Shown: positions 35,848 to 45,106 of the stretch, piece by piece
Layout: the number at the start of each line of letters is the position of its first letter
Numbering within the stretch: the first letter of the stretch is position 1
NCBI RefSeq assembly: GCF_000155735.2
Contig: NC_020908.1
Coordinates: 1,121,001-1,185,000 of the forward strand
DNA: 64,000 bases
Source of the DNA: Octadecabacter arcticus 238
GTDB taxonomy: Bacteria > Pseudomonadota > Alphaproteobacteria > Rhodobacterales > Rhodobacteraceae
Direction of reading: 5' to 3'
Notes under the pieces: model-generated
Seen by the model: the letters and a program-made list of their open reading frames with translations, nothing else
Database searches by the model: none
Told to the model about the DNA's origin: nothing
Position numbers and translations under genes: made by a program

Positions 35848-37488
35848 TCAGGTTTGTTCAACCAGGTTTTTCGCGCGCTCACGCAGGACGAATTTCTGGA
35901 TCTTACCAGTTGAGGTTCTGGGGACACTCGTTACCACAAATCTTCCTGGAACTTTGTAGGCAGCGAGCCTGTCACGGCACCAAACGCGCAGCGCGTCTGT
36001 ATCGATCTCTTGGCCCAGCGTGGCTTCGATAAAGGCGCAAGGCGTTTCGCCCCATTTTTCATGGGGCATGGCGACAACCGCTGCAATTTCTATGGAGGGG
36101 TAACTATAGAGCACCTCTTCTATCTCGATAGAGGAAATGTTCTCGCCACCCGAAATGATAATGTCCTTCGAGCGGTCCTTGAGCTGGATATAGCCATCGG
36201 GATGTACCACTCCCAGATCGCCTGAATGGAACCACCCGCCCTCAAAGGCCTTTTTAGTGGCCACGGGATTACGGAAATACCCCTTCATCACGACATTACC
36301 GCGAAACATCACTTCGCCCATTGTTACACCATCGCGCGGAACAGCGTGCAGTGTTTCAGGGTCAAGCACGTCAAGCCCTTCGAGGGGGAGGTAGCGCACG
36401 CCCTGACGCGACTTGAGACGCGCCTGTTCATCGTTGGGCAGGGACGACCAGCTTTCATGCCAGTCATTCACAACGGCTGGACCGTAGGTTTCGGTCAGCC
36501 CGTAAAGGTGGGTTACGTCGAAGCCAGCCGTTTTCATATCCGCCAGCAGCTTTTCAGGAGGCGGAGCGGCGGCGGTGAAGAATTGCACTGTATGATCAAG
36601 TGTCCGCCGCGCATCTACGGGCGCAGCGATCAGCAGCGACATCACAATTGGCGCGCCGCACAGGTGTGTCACATTATCATCGGCCAATGCGTTCCAGATC
36701 GGCTCGGCGCGTACTTGGCGCAGGCAAACGTGTGTGCCAATGATGGCAGAGAGTGTCCACGGGAAGCACCAACCGTTGCAGTGAAACATCGGCAGCGTCC
36801 AGAGATAGACTGCGTGTTTGCGCATCGACGTGGTGATCGCGTTGCCTTGTGCCAAAAGATATGCGCCCCGGTGGTGCGAGACGACGCCCTTTGGGTCGCC
36901 CGTTGTGCCGGACGTGTAGTTGATCGAGATCGCGTCCCATTCGTCTGCGGGCATGAGCCAAGCGAAGGCCGGATCACCATCTGCAAGGAAGGATTCATAG
37001 CCTCCCCCATCAAACGCCGCCTTTGCACCTTCATATTCAGGATCATCAACCTGTATCACCAGCGGGCTGACCTCGGCCAGCGCCAACGCCTCTTGCATCA
37101 GTGGCATGAACTCGGCATCCACGATGATGATCTTTGACATTGCATGATCGAGCTGGAAAGCAATGATCGCCGCATCAAGCCGCGTATTGATCGAATGGAG
37201 AACGCCCCCGCACATTGGCACACCATAGTGACATTCCAGCATGGCTGGCGTGTTGGGCAGCATGGCCGCCACAGTGTCGCCCCGCCCGATACCGCGCTGC
37301 GTAAGGGCAGAGGCAAGTTGCCTTGAGCGCGCATAAAACGTGGCGTAGTTGCGGCGCAGCTTGCCATGAATGATCGCCGTATGATCCGGGAAAACCGCGG
37401 CCGCGCGCTCCAGAAAGGTGAGCGGTGTCAGCGGCTGGTGGTTTGCCGGGTTGCGATCCAGATCGGTGTTGTAAGGGTTTGAAGTCAT
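35848..37488 (-). CDS. AMP-forming acyl-CoA synthetase (candidate MMPA-CoA ligase)
   Basis: Adenylate-forming ligase of 546 residues that activates a carboxylic acid with ATP and CoA. The P-loop-like motif is INYTSGTTGDPKGVVSHHRGAYL; LYGLTETYGP, GWFHSGDLGVVHPDGYIQLKDRSKDIIISGGENIS and the C-terminal lysine in PRTSTGKIQKF are present. The family includes medium/short-chain ligases. Because the operon starts with a DmdA-like gene and holds an enoyl-CoA hydratase, a role as methylmercaptopropionate-CoA ligase (DmdB function) is plausible but not proven. It is the last gene of the cluster, 3 bp after the hydratase, and its end faces the IS1595 remnant. Confidence 0.88.
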   Translation of the reverse strand: MTSNPYNTDLDRNPANHQPLTPLTFLERAAAVFPDHTAIIHGKLRRNYATFYARSRQLASALTQRGIGRGDTVAAMLPNTPAMLECHYGVPMCGGVLHSINTRLDAAIIAFQLDHAMSKIIIVDAEFMPLMQEALALAEVSPLVIQVDDPEYEGAKAAFDGGGYESFLADGDPAFAWLMPADEWDAISINYTSGTTGDPKGVVSHHRGAYLLAQGNAITTSMRKHAVYLWTLPMFHCNGWCFPWTLSAIIGTHVCLRQVRAEPIWNALADDNVTHLCGAPIVMSLLIAAPVDARRTLDHTVQFFTAAAPPPEKLLADMKTAGFDVTHLYGLTETYGPAVVNDWHESWSSLPNDEQARLKSRQGVRYLPLEGLDVLDPETLHAVPRDGVTMGEVMFRGNVVMKGYFRNPVATKKAFEGGWFHSGDLGVVHPDGYIQLKDRSKDIIISGGENISSIEIEEVLYSYPSIEIAAVVAMPHEKWGETPCAFIEATLGQEIDTDALRVWCRDRLAAYKVPGRFVVTSVPRTSTGKIQKFVLRERAKNLVEQT

Positions 37489-37491
37489 ATC

Positions 37492-38292
37492 TCAGGCGTC
37501 CTGCCATTGGGGCGCGCGCTTTTCGATGAAAGCGCCGATCCCTTCCTGCGCATCATGCGCCAGCATGTTGTCGACCATCACCTGAGAAGCGTAATCATAG
37601 GCTTCGGCAATCGGCATTTCGCGCTGCGCATAAAAGGCGCGCTTGCCTGTGGTTAGCGTCATGCTTGATTTGGAGGCGATCTTGCGGGCCATTTCGGTTG
37701 TTGCGTGTTGTAGCGTGTCTTCGGACGTAACGCGGTGGATCAACCCGATCTCGGCGGCGCGGGCGGCTGGGGTCATGTCGCCGGTCAGGAGCATTTCCAT
37801 CGCATGTTTGTTGGCTACATTGCGCGACAGGGCGACCATAGGTGTAGAGCAAAAAAGGCCAATATGAACCCCTGGCGTGCTGAACTGCGCCGTGTCTGCT
37901 GCGATGGCCAGATCGCAGGTGGCCACCAGTTGGCAACCCGCCGCCGTGGCGATGCCTGTGACTTCGGCAATCACGGGCTTGGGGCAGTTGAGGATGCCCT
38001 GCATCACGCCTGAGCACATGGACATAACCTTAGCGAAATATGCCTCACCACCATCCGGCCCGCGGCGCCCCGCTGTCATCTCTTTTAGGTCGTGGCCCGC
38101 GCAAAACGCCGGACCGTTCGCGGCAAGGATAATCACCCGCACAGCAGGATCACGCCCCGCCTCAGAGAAGGTTGTGCCAAGCGCGCTCAACATCGCTTCC
38201 GAGAGCGCGTTGCGCCGTTTCATATCATTGAGCGTCAGGCGCAGAATGCCGTCATCGCTCAGATCACGCAGTAGAATATCGCTCGACGCCAA
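37492..38292 (-). CDS. Enoyl-CoA hydratase/isomerase family protein
   Basis: 266 residues with the crotonase fold. ANGPAFCAGHDLKEM and KPVIAEVTGIATAAGCQLVATCDLAIAADTAQFSTPGVHIGLF hold the oxyanion-hole regions. The Glu of the usual second catalytic pair is not evident in this region, so hydratase versus other crotonase chemistry is open. The start is set as TTG 38292 (LASSDILLRD): AAGGAG lies 6 nt before it, and no ATG is nearby. In this operon it could act on methylthioacryloyl-CoA or another acyl-CoA intermediate. Confidence 0.85.
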   Translation of the reverse strand: MASSDILLRDLSDDGILRLTLNDMKRRNALSEAMLSALGTTFSEAGRDPAVRVIILAANGPAFCAGHDLKEMTAGRRGPDGGEAYFAKVMSMCSGVMQGILNCPKPVIAEVTGIATAAGCQLVATCDLAIAADTAQFSTPGVHIGLFCSTPMVALSRNVANKHAMEMLLTGDMTPAARAAEIGLIHRVTSEDTLQHATTEMARKIASKSSMTLTTGKRAFYAQREMPIAEAYDYASQVMVDNMLAHDAQEGIGAFIEKRAPQWQDA

Positions 38293-38314
38293 AGGGCGGC
38301 TCCTTAAATCAAGC

Positions 38315-38764
38315 TTAGCGGATGTTGATCTCAACACTGTCCACAAGGGTGTTTGCAATAAAGCAATAGCGGTGCGCGCGCTCTTGCATCTCGTCCATTT
38401 GCGCATCGGTTACGGCAAAGCCCGTGTCGAAACGCACCACGGGATGAAGGTCAATCCGCGTGACCGACATTTGCCCTTTGGGGTTTTTACCAAGATGTGC
38501 CTCGGCATAGTCGTGATAGCTTGCCACCCGCCAGGCCGCTTTCGCCGCCAGCGCGAGAAAGGTCATCATGTGGCAGCTAGAGAGCGCTGAGGCCAGCGCC
38601 TGTTCGGGGTTTGTATTTGCCGGATCGCCACCCCAATCGGGGGCGGAATCCACGATAATATCATATAATCTATTCATCTGCACGGTATGTGCGTTTGAAT
38701 ATGTGCCTGTTGCAAACACGGGCTCGGCGCGCTGCCAATGCAGTTCGATGGAAAGATCTGACAT
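38315..38764 (-). CDS. OsmC family protein
   Basis: A 149-residue OsmC/Ohr-like protein. The two conserved cysteines of the family are placed as ALASALSSCHMMTFLALAAKAAW (first Cys at about 60) and AHRYCFIANTLV near residue 132. The family reduces organic peroxides with a Cys pair. It sits between the DmdA-like gene and the hydratase in the same direction, suggesting protection from, or handling of, reactive sulfur or peroxide by-products. Confidence 0.88.
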   Translation of the reverse strand: MSDLSIELHWQRAEPVFATGTYSNAHTVQMNRLYDIIVDSAPDWGGDPANTNPEQALASALSSCHMMTFLALAAKAAWRVASYHDYAEAHLGKNPKGQMSVTRIDLHPVVRFDTGFAVTDAQMDEMQERAHRYCFIANTLVDSVEINIR

Positions 38765-38846
38765 AACTGAAATCTCTTATGATGATGTGGAATGCTGCAG
38801 CGCATGCACCCCGGGGAGCATACGCGCTGCTTGTGATCTAGGTAGC

Positions 38847-39989
38847 CTACGCTGCCGCAATCTGCTTCTTTGGGTCGTAGAACGGACGCTCGACAACAGT
38901 AGCCTTAGTCGGACCGGACTTTGTCACAACTTCCACTTCGGCCCCTATCACCGCCGCATCTGCCGCAACCATCGCCAGGGCTATGTTTTTCTCAAGGCGG
39001 GGCGAATAGACCGCCGATGTCACCTTGCCAATATCTGCGCCGCCTTGGTTAATCGTCCAGAACATGGTGTTCGGGCCTGTGAGCGGCTCACAATCAATCA
39101 CCAGACCAACTTGCTTGCGCTTGGGGCCTTCGTCCTTGATGCGGCGCAGTGCAGCCTTGCCGATGAAATCCGCGTCCATGTCGAGGTTCACAAGGCGGTC
39201 AAAGCCCAACTCGTAAGGATTTGTATGAATGTCCGCATCTGCATGATACGACAGCATGCCGCCTTCAATCCGGCGAATGGAGGAGGTGTGACCGGGTTTG
39301 AGACCATATTCCATGCCTGCCGCCATGATCCGCTCCCAAAGTAGATCGCCTCTTGAGCCATCGCGCAGGTAAAGTTCGTAGCCGAGCTCGCTCGACCAGC
39401 CGGTGCGCGACACGACGAGCGGGATGCCATCCAACTCGACTTCGCGGAGCCAGTAGTATTTAAGGTCCATGATGCTCTCGCCAAAAAGCTCTTGCATGAT
39501 CAGGCCCGAGTTTGGCCCCTGAAGCTGGAGCGGTGAGACATCAGGTTCGACAATCTGCACATCCATACCCGAATGCACAGCAACGCCTTGCGCCCAAAGC
39601 AGGATGTCGCTGTCTGCCAGCGAAATCCAGAAATGGTTTTCCGCAAGACGCAGCAGGATCGGATCATTCAGAAGGCCACCATCCGCATTTGTAATCAGTA
39701 TGTATTTGCACTGGCCCACGGCCATCTTCGACAGATCACGCGGCGTCAGGATCTGCACGAATTTTGCGGCATCCGGCCCGGTGATTTCAACCTGGCGTTC
39801 GACGGCCACATCACACAGGATCGCCTTGTCCACAAGGTTCCAGAAATTCTGCTCAGGATCACCAAAGTCACGCGGAATATACATATGATTATAAACAGAA
39901 AAACCCTTGGCGCCCCAGCGAACCGTTGCATCGAAGTAGGGTGATTTGCGGATTTGTGTGCCGAAGCCAAAGTCATTTGCTTGTGTCAT
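38847..39989 (-). CDS. DmdA-like aminomethyltransferase (candidate DMSP demethylase)
   Basis: A 380-residue protein of the glycine cleavage T / GcvT fold, tetrahydrofolate-dependent. Features shared with DMSP demethylase as I recall it are GFSVYNHMYIPRDF, CDVAVERQVEITGPDA, LLTPRDLSKM-like QILTPRDLSKMAVGQCKYILITNADGGLLNDPILLRL, ISLADSDILLWAQG, and RTGWSSELGYELYL. Related non-DmdA paralogues exist, so the exact substrate is uncertain. It is the first gene of an apparent operon with OsmC, hydratase and ligase, and an Lrp-type regulator lies just upstream; this fits conversion of DMSP to MMPA and then to a CoA thioester. Confidence 0.78.
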   Translation of the reverse strand: MTQANDFGFGTQIRKSPYFDATVRWGAKGFSVYNHMYIPRDFGDPEQNFWNLVDKAILCDVAVERQVEITGPDAAKFVQILTPRDLSKMAVGQCKYILITNADGGLLNDPILLRLAENHFWISLADSDILLWAQGVAVHSGMDVQIVEPDVSPLQLQGPNSGLIMQELFGESIMDLKYYWLREVELDGIPLVVSRTGWSSELGYELYLRDGSRGDLLWERIMAAGMEYGLKPGHTSSIRRIEGGMLSYHADADIHTNPYELGFDRLVNLDMDADFIGKAALRRIKDEGPKRKQVGLVIDCEPLTGPNTMFWTINQGGADIGKVTSAVYSPRLEKNIALAMVAADAAVIGAEVEVVTKSGPTKATVVERPFYDPKKQIAAA

Positions 39990-40149
39990 ATTTACGCCCT
40001 CATAGCAGGTGGCCTGACCGGCCAGTGAAGTGTTGAAACCTGCTATGATTTAGCTTGAATTACGAAAAATTCTTGGTCTGATAACGTGCGCCATTTAGGC
40101 CGATCAGACCGATTATGGGGCCTCGATTAGCCCGTTCAGTCTTTGAGGG

Positions 40150-40641
40150 CTATTTCTGGCTCTTTGTGATCAGTTTAGTCAGATTGGGCTGGCTGGTTTT
40201 GACCTGACGAGTCGCAATGTATATCATGTAGCGATCAATCGCGAGATCGGACGAAAGCATCTCATCGATGAGCGCCTGAAAGGCGGCAAGGCTTGGCGTA
40301 GCCGTTTTCATCACGTAGTCCACGCCGCCACCGGTCGCGATGCAATCCGTCACCTCGTCAAGATTTCGGATGTAGCCTTCAAAGCGATCAAATTCTGCTT
40401 TGCGGTGCGAGCCGAGAGAGACAGTCACCACAACCTGCGTGAAATCAACGATGCGTTCCAAAGCTAACTCAGCGTGATAGCCACGGATATAGCCCGCAGT
40501 CTTCAGCCGGTCCAAACGTGCCCAGCACGGGGTGGGCGACAGGTTCACGAGCTCGGCCAACCTTGCCTTACTAAGTTGCCCGTGCTGCTGGACAGCGCTG
40601 AGGATACGAATATCCGTGGCATCAAGGCCGAGCTTCTTCAT
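40150..40641 (-). CDS. Lrp/AsnC family transcriptional regulator
   Basis: 163 residues from MKKLGLDATD. The N-terminal winged helix reads DIRILSAVQQHGQLSKARLAELVNLSPTPCWARLDRLKTAGYI, followed by the RAM/AsnC ligand-binding domain (VVVTVSLGSHRKAEFDRFEGYI, VTDCIATGGGVDYVMK). ATG 40641 is chosen; the open frame to 40707 lacks support. It lies 160 bp upstream of the DmdA-like gene in the same direction and probably controls it, sensing a small amino-acid-like ligand. Confidence 0.9.
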   Translation of the reverse strand: MKKLGLDATDIRILSAVQQHGQLSKARLAELVNLSPTPCWARLDRLKTAGYIRGYHAELALERIVDFTQVVVTVSLGSHRKAEFDRFEGYIRNLDEVTDCIATGGGVDYVMKTATPSLAAFQALIDEMLSSDLAIDRYMIYIATRQVKTSQPNLTKLITKSQK

Positions 40642-41285
40642 GCGCGTGTTTCTTTCACTTGGTCGAAGTGGCGGTTGCCCGAGTTTCCCTGAGAATAACC
40701 TTCCCATCTAATCTCAGCCAAATAACTGGATTTGGCACACACCTTTCCGACCTATTCTCCCATAATCGCGCCAACAACTCCTTGCTGCGCTTCGTCTCGA
40801 TTTATAAATAGCGGCCAAGGTTGGGGGGGCAGAAGAAGGCGATGGATAACGCGAACACGATGTACGCTGTGGGGGCTTGTCAGGTCGTTTTGTGCGGCAC
40901 GCCGACCCTAGAGCAAATGCAGTGACCCGTTGAAACCGCACCATAGACCGACGTTTCAGCCAACAAAATGCTGGGCTGCGGATGAATGACATGGTGTGTC
41001 TGTGGATGCCGCTCTCCTTGGGCAAACGAGGTACAGTATACTGGCTTCGGCCCATCTCGGCGATGCACGCATCGCCTACCGTCGCGATATGCGCTGCGGC
41101 CAGCACAAAACCGCCCTTGTTTATGCGAGGTTCGGGGCGCCGCCGAGACGGCGAACGCTACTAAGGATCTATGTCGGCAGATCACTACTTGGGCGATATA
41201 TGTGCCGTCGCTTTGATCCAGCATTCGTAGGCTTGACCTGAATCGAAATGAGACAACAGCCAAATTAACGGACTTCCCCATATGC
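40642..41285. other. Intergenic region without recognisable gene
   Basis: About 640 bp between the Lrp-type regulator and the DCC-family gene. Open frames exist on both strands (up to about 140 codons), but none has a recognisable family, ribosome site or consistent codon use, and several overlap each other. It may be the decayed remains of a former gene. I see no repeat copies, tRNA or strong terminator. Confidence 0.5.
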
Positions 41286-41738
41286 TTACTTCGGGACGTT
41301 TCGCGCACTCAAGCGTCCCACAGCCTTTGATATGAACGGACGGATCGGCAGAAATGCGCGATACCCGACCTCAAGCACCGGCAATACGCCGCGGACCCTG
41401 GCCGCACGGGCGGCCCACTGCCAGCCCGGTAGCGTATCCCAGACCTCTACAAACGCCCGTGCGCCCGAGACGAGTGAGCCATCTGATCGGCGAACATGGA
41501 ACCGCCGCATTGCTGTATCAGACGTAAGATCAGCGCCAAGTCGGGCATCGTTGCGGGATACATCGATAAAGCCCAATTTGTCGCCACCCACACGAGACGC
41601 GTAATGATCTATTTCAATCGAACACAGTGCACACGACCCGTCAAAGTAGATGGTCGGCCCATTTTTAAACGCTTGGTCTGGACTGCTATTCTCTGGATTG
41701 CTCCGGATTTCGATCACATCATTGTCGTTATGCTGCAT
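41286..41738 (-). CDS. DCC-family thiol-disulfide oxidoreductase-like protein (DUF393)
   Basis: 150 residues from MQHNDNDVIE. The signature DGSCALCSIEIDHY holds the DxxCxxC motif of the family (about residues 33-40), followed by LGFIDVSRND and the aromatic C-terminal helix VLEVGYRAFLPIRPF. The biochemical role of the family is unclear. Its start overlaps the RegA-type regulator gene by 11 bp, so the two form an operon. Confidence 0.88.
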   Translation of the reverse strand: MQHNDNDVIEIRSNPENSSPDQAFKNGPTIYFDGSCALCSIEIDHYASRVGGDKLGFIDVSRNDARLGADLTSDTAMRRFHVRRSDGSLVSGARAFVEVWDTLPGWQWAARAARVRGVLPVLEVGYRAFLPIRPFISKAVGRLSARNVPK

Positions 41739-42279
41739 CTTTGACGACCTGATGACGGCGCAAAATGCGCTGCAATGTTCGACGGTGCATCTGTAAAAGT
41801 CGCGCGGTTTCCGAAACGTTTTTGCCCGTCTCGTGAAAGACCTGTTCGATGTGTTCAAACCGTGCATCATCGGGTGAAATGGGCGCATCTGGTGCCGGTG
41901 GCCGCGTGCCTTTTGGGGCCATGAGCGTATCGACAATCTCGTCGGCTGTGGCGGGTTTAGTAATATAGTCGATGGCCCCAAGACGCGTTGCCGCAACGGC
42001 AGTCGGGATATTGCCGTATCCCGTCAGAATGATTGCGCGCGCATCAGGGCGTTGTTGTTCTAGCGCCTCAACGACGTCCAACCCGCTTCCATCCTGCAAC
42101 CTAAGGTCAATGACTGCATAGTCTGGTGCATTCGCGCGAACTGCACGCAGACCCTCAGCGACGCTTGACGCAGACGTGATGTTAAACCCTCTTTTTTGCA
42201 TCGCGGTACCTAGACGCGACCGAAGCGCATCATCATCCTCGACCAGCAGCAGGGTCTTTGTATAGTCGCACAAATACAT
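41728..42279 (-). CDS. Two-component response regulator, ActR/RegA/PrrA type
   Basis: A 183-residue redox-type response regulator. The receiver domain holds LLLVEDDDALRSRL (acidic pocket), VIDLRLQDGSG with the phosphorylated Asp, ILTGYGNIPTAV and YITKPA (conserved Lys). The C-terminal Fis-like helix-turn-helix is NVSETARLLQMHRRTLQRILRRH, the hallmark of RegA/PrrA. No RegB-type kinase or SenC gene is in the window, so this may be a paralogue. The ribosome site AAGGAAAAA precedes the ATG. Confidence 0.92.
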   Translation of the reverse strand: MYLCDYTKTLLLVEDDDALRSRLGTAMQKRGFNITSASSVAEGLRAVRANAPDYAVIDLRLQDGSGLDVVEALEQQRPDARAIILTGYGNIPTAVAATRLGAIDYITKPATADEIVDTLMAPKGTRPPAPDAPISPDDARFEHIEQVFHETGKNVSETARLLQMHRRTLQRILRRHQVVKDAA

Positions 42280-42315
42280 AATTTTTTTCCTTTGTTATAG
42301 ATACGCCGGAGATCG

Positions 42316-42918
42316 CTACATGGACGTTGATCGCGTCAATCTGCCGCTGATGTATGCGCCGATCGTCCTTTGGGACCTGTCAGGCTTACTGCTATCGCGT
42401 GTGATCACTGCCAGCGGGTCTTTTGGTTCGCCATGACGCACAGTTGGCGCATCCCCCGACACGGCGGCCATTAACGTAAGACCTGGCGACATTTCAACGT
42501 CTGCAATTTGCGCAACCAACGGATGCTGTGCGCCTAAATTGCCAGACACCTGCGGTTCGGGCACATTTTTACGACATGACGCGCGTCCAATTGGCCATCA
42601 TCGTACTGCACACAGCAGTCCGACCCGTTTGGCACCACTGCGCTAACCGGTGTTCCGAGCTGCACGTCAAATCCTGCTGCCATTTCTTTGGGACATGCCG
42701 ACATGCCGGGGCTTCCCACGCTCCAAAACTCTCCTGCATTATTGATCCACGGGGCGGCATGATTATAGTCACATAGGCGGCGAAGTACGTTGTGAAACTG
42801 CCCCTTTCGCACGGGCACGCCGCGTGGCGACACCGATCACGTCCAGGCCCGCATCAGCCAAGAGGCGCGCACAGGCCAAGCCTGAGATGCCCGCACCAAT
42901 GATAATAATATTCGTCAT
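42316..42918 (-). pseudogene. FAD/NAD(P)-binding amine oxidase-like gene, decayed
   Basis: The start MTNIIIIGAGISGLACARLLADAGLDV (Rossmann motif GxGxxG) reads from 42918, overlapping the photolyase-like stop. The frame then breaks. APWINNAGEFWSVGSPGMSACPKEMAAGFDVQLGTPVSAVV follows in another frame at about 42590-42770, and VSGNLGAQHPLVAQIADVEMSPGLTLMAAVSG in a third at 42400-42550. The 3' end is lost. Renalase-like oxidoreductases often sit next to photolyase genes in this group. There are at least two frameshifts and a truncation. Confidence 0.78.
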
Positions 42919-44132
42919 GCCAGTCCCGTTTCTCCCAAGATACGCGGGATTTTTTTTCTGACTTTGAAAAAGCCCGCCGTGGCGTGCGGCCAGATCGCGT
43001 CATCCCATTTACGACGCTGTTCGCATAATGTGATGCCGTGTTGCGCGAGGATAGGTTCAGCAAGCGTCAGCCAATCGCGCAGTGGCCCGCGTGTGACGTA
43101 AGGTGTGAAAATTTGTTTGACGCCGCAGGAAAAGGCCCAGTTTGCCAACTCCTGCGGGTCATCTGCCTTTAATTGTGTTGGGCTAACGTCAAGGCGTGCG
43201 GCGGCGTCGGCCAGTGCGGCACGTTCAAATGTACCGACCATCGCGCCCACAGCGCGCGGCGACCGTAGGTGAGTACACGACAAAGTCGCCGTGACGCAGA
43301 CATTAAGGCCGGACAAATCAAAGTCCTCGATCCGGCAATCCTCGTCTGTGATCAACAACGCGGTCGCAACATCTGGCGCGGGGGCGTGCATATCGCGCAG
43401 GGGCAAAACGATTGGCAACCCATCAGGTTCGGTGGCGTCTAACCCCTGCGTGACTTCGGCCAGATCACGGTCGCGCGGGTTAAACCGCCCGCCCGTAAAC
43501 GCGGCAATATTCTGGGCGCGTGCAGGATAGGGTTTGCCGCGCGTGTGCAGCCCCGCCGCCCACCGCCAATTTAGCGTGTTCGCCGCCGCGTCACCGTCTA
43601 ATAAGTGGCGATAGAAAAAATCCGCCCCCAAACGCCATGGCAAACCAAGGGTGAAAATCCAGATCGACGCGAACCACATACGGGCGTGATTGTGCAGATA
43701 ACCGGTATCGACCAGTTCCTGTGCCCACGTGTCAAAATAGTCCATTCCGGTTTGCCCCGTTTCGGCGAGCTCAAGATCGCGGCGCAGTCGTCGGTCGCAG
43801 TTCAATGACACGAGTTTTGCATTCAGCCCAAGGACATAGCTATCCCAAACCTGTGGCCGCCGTTCAAGCCAGCCTTTGAAATATCCCCGCCAAATCACTT
43901 CTTCGATGAATACGCGCGCATCGTTGGGCCCGTGGGTGGCAAGTGCCGCAGCGACAACTTCAGCCTCGGTCAATAACCGGCGACGAATGTAGGGCGACAG
44001 GACAGATACCGCAGAATGCTGGCCCGGACCATGATCGTAATTGCGCCCGATTTCGTACCGCTTCCCCATGACAGGTATGAAGGCCTGCATTGCGGCGAGC
44101 CCCGCACTGCGGGTAATTGTTCCGTCAGACAT
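42915..44132 (-). CDS. Photolyase/cryptochrome-like FAD-binding protein, permuted domain order
   Basis: A 405-residue protein. The first 230 residues are the photolyase FAD-binding helical domain: NYDHGPGQHSAVSVLSPYIRRRLL, FIEEVIWRGYFKGWLERRP, TGYLHNHARMWFASIWIF and DGDAAANTLNWRWAAGLHTRGKPY. The usual N-terminal antenna domain is absent. The C-terminal 130 residues (from about 265) look like an alpha/beta domain with CTHLRSPRAVG, WAFSCGVKQIFTPYVTRGPLRDWL and WPHATAGFFKVRKKIP, resembling the end of an antenna domain. It may repair DNA or sense light. The start ATG 44132 has only modest support. Confidence 0.8.
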   Translation of the reverse strand: MSDGTITRSAGLAAMQAFIPVMGKRYEIGRNYDHGPGQHSAVSVLSPYIRRRLLTEAEVVAAALATHGPNDARVFIEEVIWRGYFKGWLERRPQVWDSYVLGLNAKLVSLNCDRRLRRDLELAETGQTGMDYFDTWAQELVDTGYLHNHARMWFASIWIFTLGLPWRLGADFFYRHLLDGDAAANTLNWRWAAGLHTRGKPYPARAQNIAAFTGGRFNPRDRDLAEVTQGLDATEPDGLPIVLPLRDMHAPAPDVATALLITDEDCRIEDFDLSGLNVCVTATLSCTHLRSPRAVGAMVGTFERAALADAAARLDVSPTQLKADDPQELANWAFSCGVKQIFTPYVTRGPLRDWLTLAEPILAQHGITLCEQRRKWDDAIWPHATAGFFKVRKKIPRILGETGLA

Positions 44133-44284
44133 ATTGCAGTCCCTTTTAAATCCTAATCAGGAGGGTGACCCTGAATGCAAAGAGTTCAACCCCACGGCTG
44201 GCAACGCCTCGTGTTTCTTTAGGCGCACTGACGCGATCTGCGGGGGCCATATGCACGGCTGTATGCGCAGCGATAAGGGTTTGA

Positions 44285-45106
44285 GGGGCACTGCTACAGC
44301 AAAATCGGTTGAGGCGGGCAGGGTGAGCACTTAGCCTCTGTGGATGACAAAACGCAGCCCTTTTCGCTACTTCAAGACGAGCCCGGAGATCATCCGTCTG
44401 GCCGTGATTATGTATGTTCGGTTTCCGCTTTCGCTTCGGAATGTCGAGGATATTTTGCACGAGTGTGGCATCGAGATCAGCCACGAGAAAGTTCGATTTT
44501 GGTGGAACAGATTTGGCCTGCAGTTTGCCGCTGGGATCCGCGAGCAAAGGGTCAGCTAGATGCGCGGATATTCGATTTGGCAATGGCACATGGACGAGGT
44601 GTTCGTGAAGATTAACGGCTAGCCGCACTACCTTTGGGGGCAGTGGATCTCGACGGGGAAGTCCTGGAAATCTTCGTCACAAAGCGCCGTGATCGCAAGG
44701 CAGCCTAAAAATTCCCGAGGAAAACCATGAAACGCCATGGTCGCGCAGATATCTTCGTCACCGACAAGCTCCGTTTGTACAGCGCGGCGATGAAGGAAAT
44801 CTGCAACGCTGATCGGCAAGAGACCGGGCGTTGGCTTGATGGCAGGGTGGAAAATTCACACCAACCGTTTAGGCGAAGAGAACGGGCTATGCCGCGCTTC
44901 AGGCGGATGCGAAGTTTGCAGAAGTTCACCGCCGACTGCGCCTCAGTCCACACCCATTTCAACGCGGAGCGCCATCTTTACAACCGATCAAATTTTAAGC
45001 TGAACCGTGCCGCCGCTCTTACCGGATGGCGCGGCCTCAGCGCAGCCTAAGGGATTGAGGTGGCTGGAAAACTGAGACTGGTTCTCATTTGTCTGACAGC
45101 ACCGCC
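44285..45106 (+). pseudogene. IS6-family element remnant
   Basis: A transposase of IS6/IS26 type in several frames: SPFRYFKTSPEIIRLAVIMYVRFPLSLRNVEDIL (from 44350), WHMDEVFVKING, LEIFVTKRRDRKAALKFLRKTMKRHG, FVTDKLRLYSAAMKEI and ENSHQPFRRRERAMPRFR. At least two frameshifts and two stop codons are present. End-like sequences GGCACTGCTACAG (about 44288) and the complement of GACAGCACCGCC (about 45095-45106) resemble IS6 terminal repeats. The right end reaches into the last codons of the MATE gene. Confidence 0.8.

Noticed and set aside
34836..36032. 398-codon open frame crossing the end of the IS1595 element and the acyl-CoA synthetase 3' end.
   Set aside because: Only its middle part is transposase; the rest is antisense to a real gene and foreign flank.
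40642..41285. A protein-coding gene in the 640-bp gap upstream of the Lrp-type regulator.
   Set aside because: Competing frames on both strands, no ribosome site, no recognisable family.
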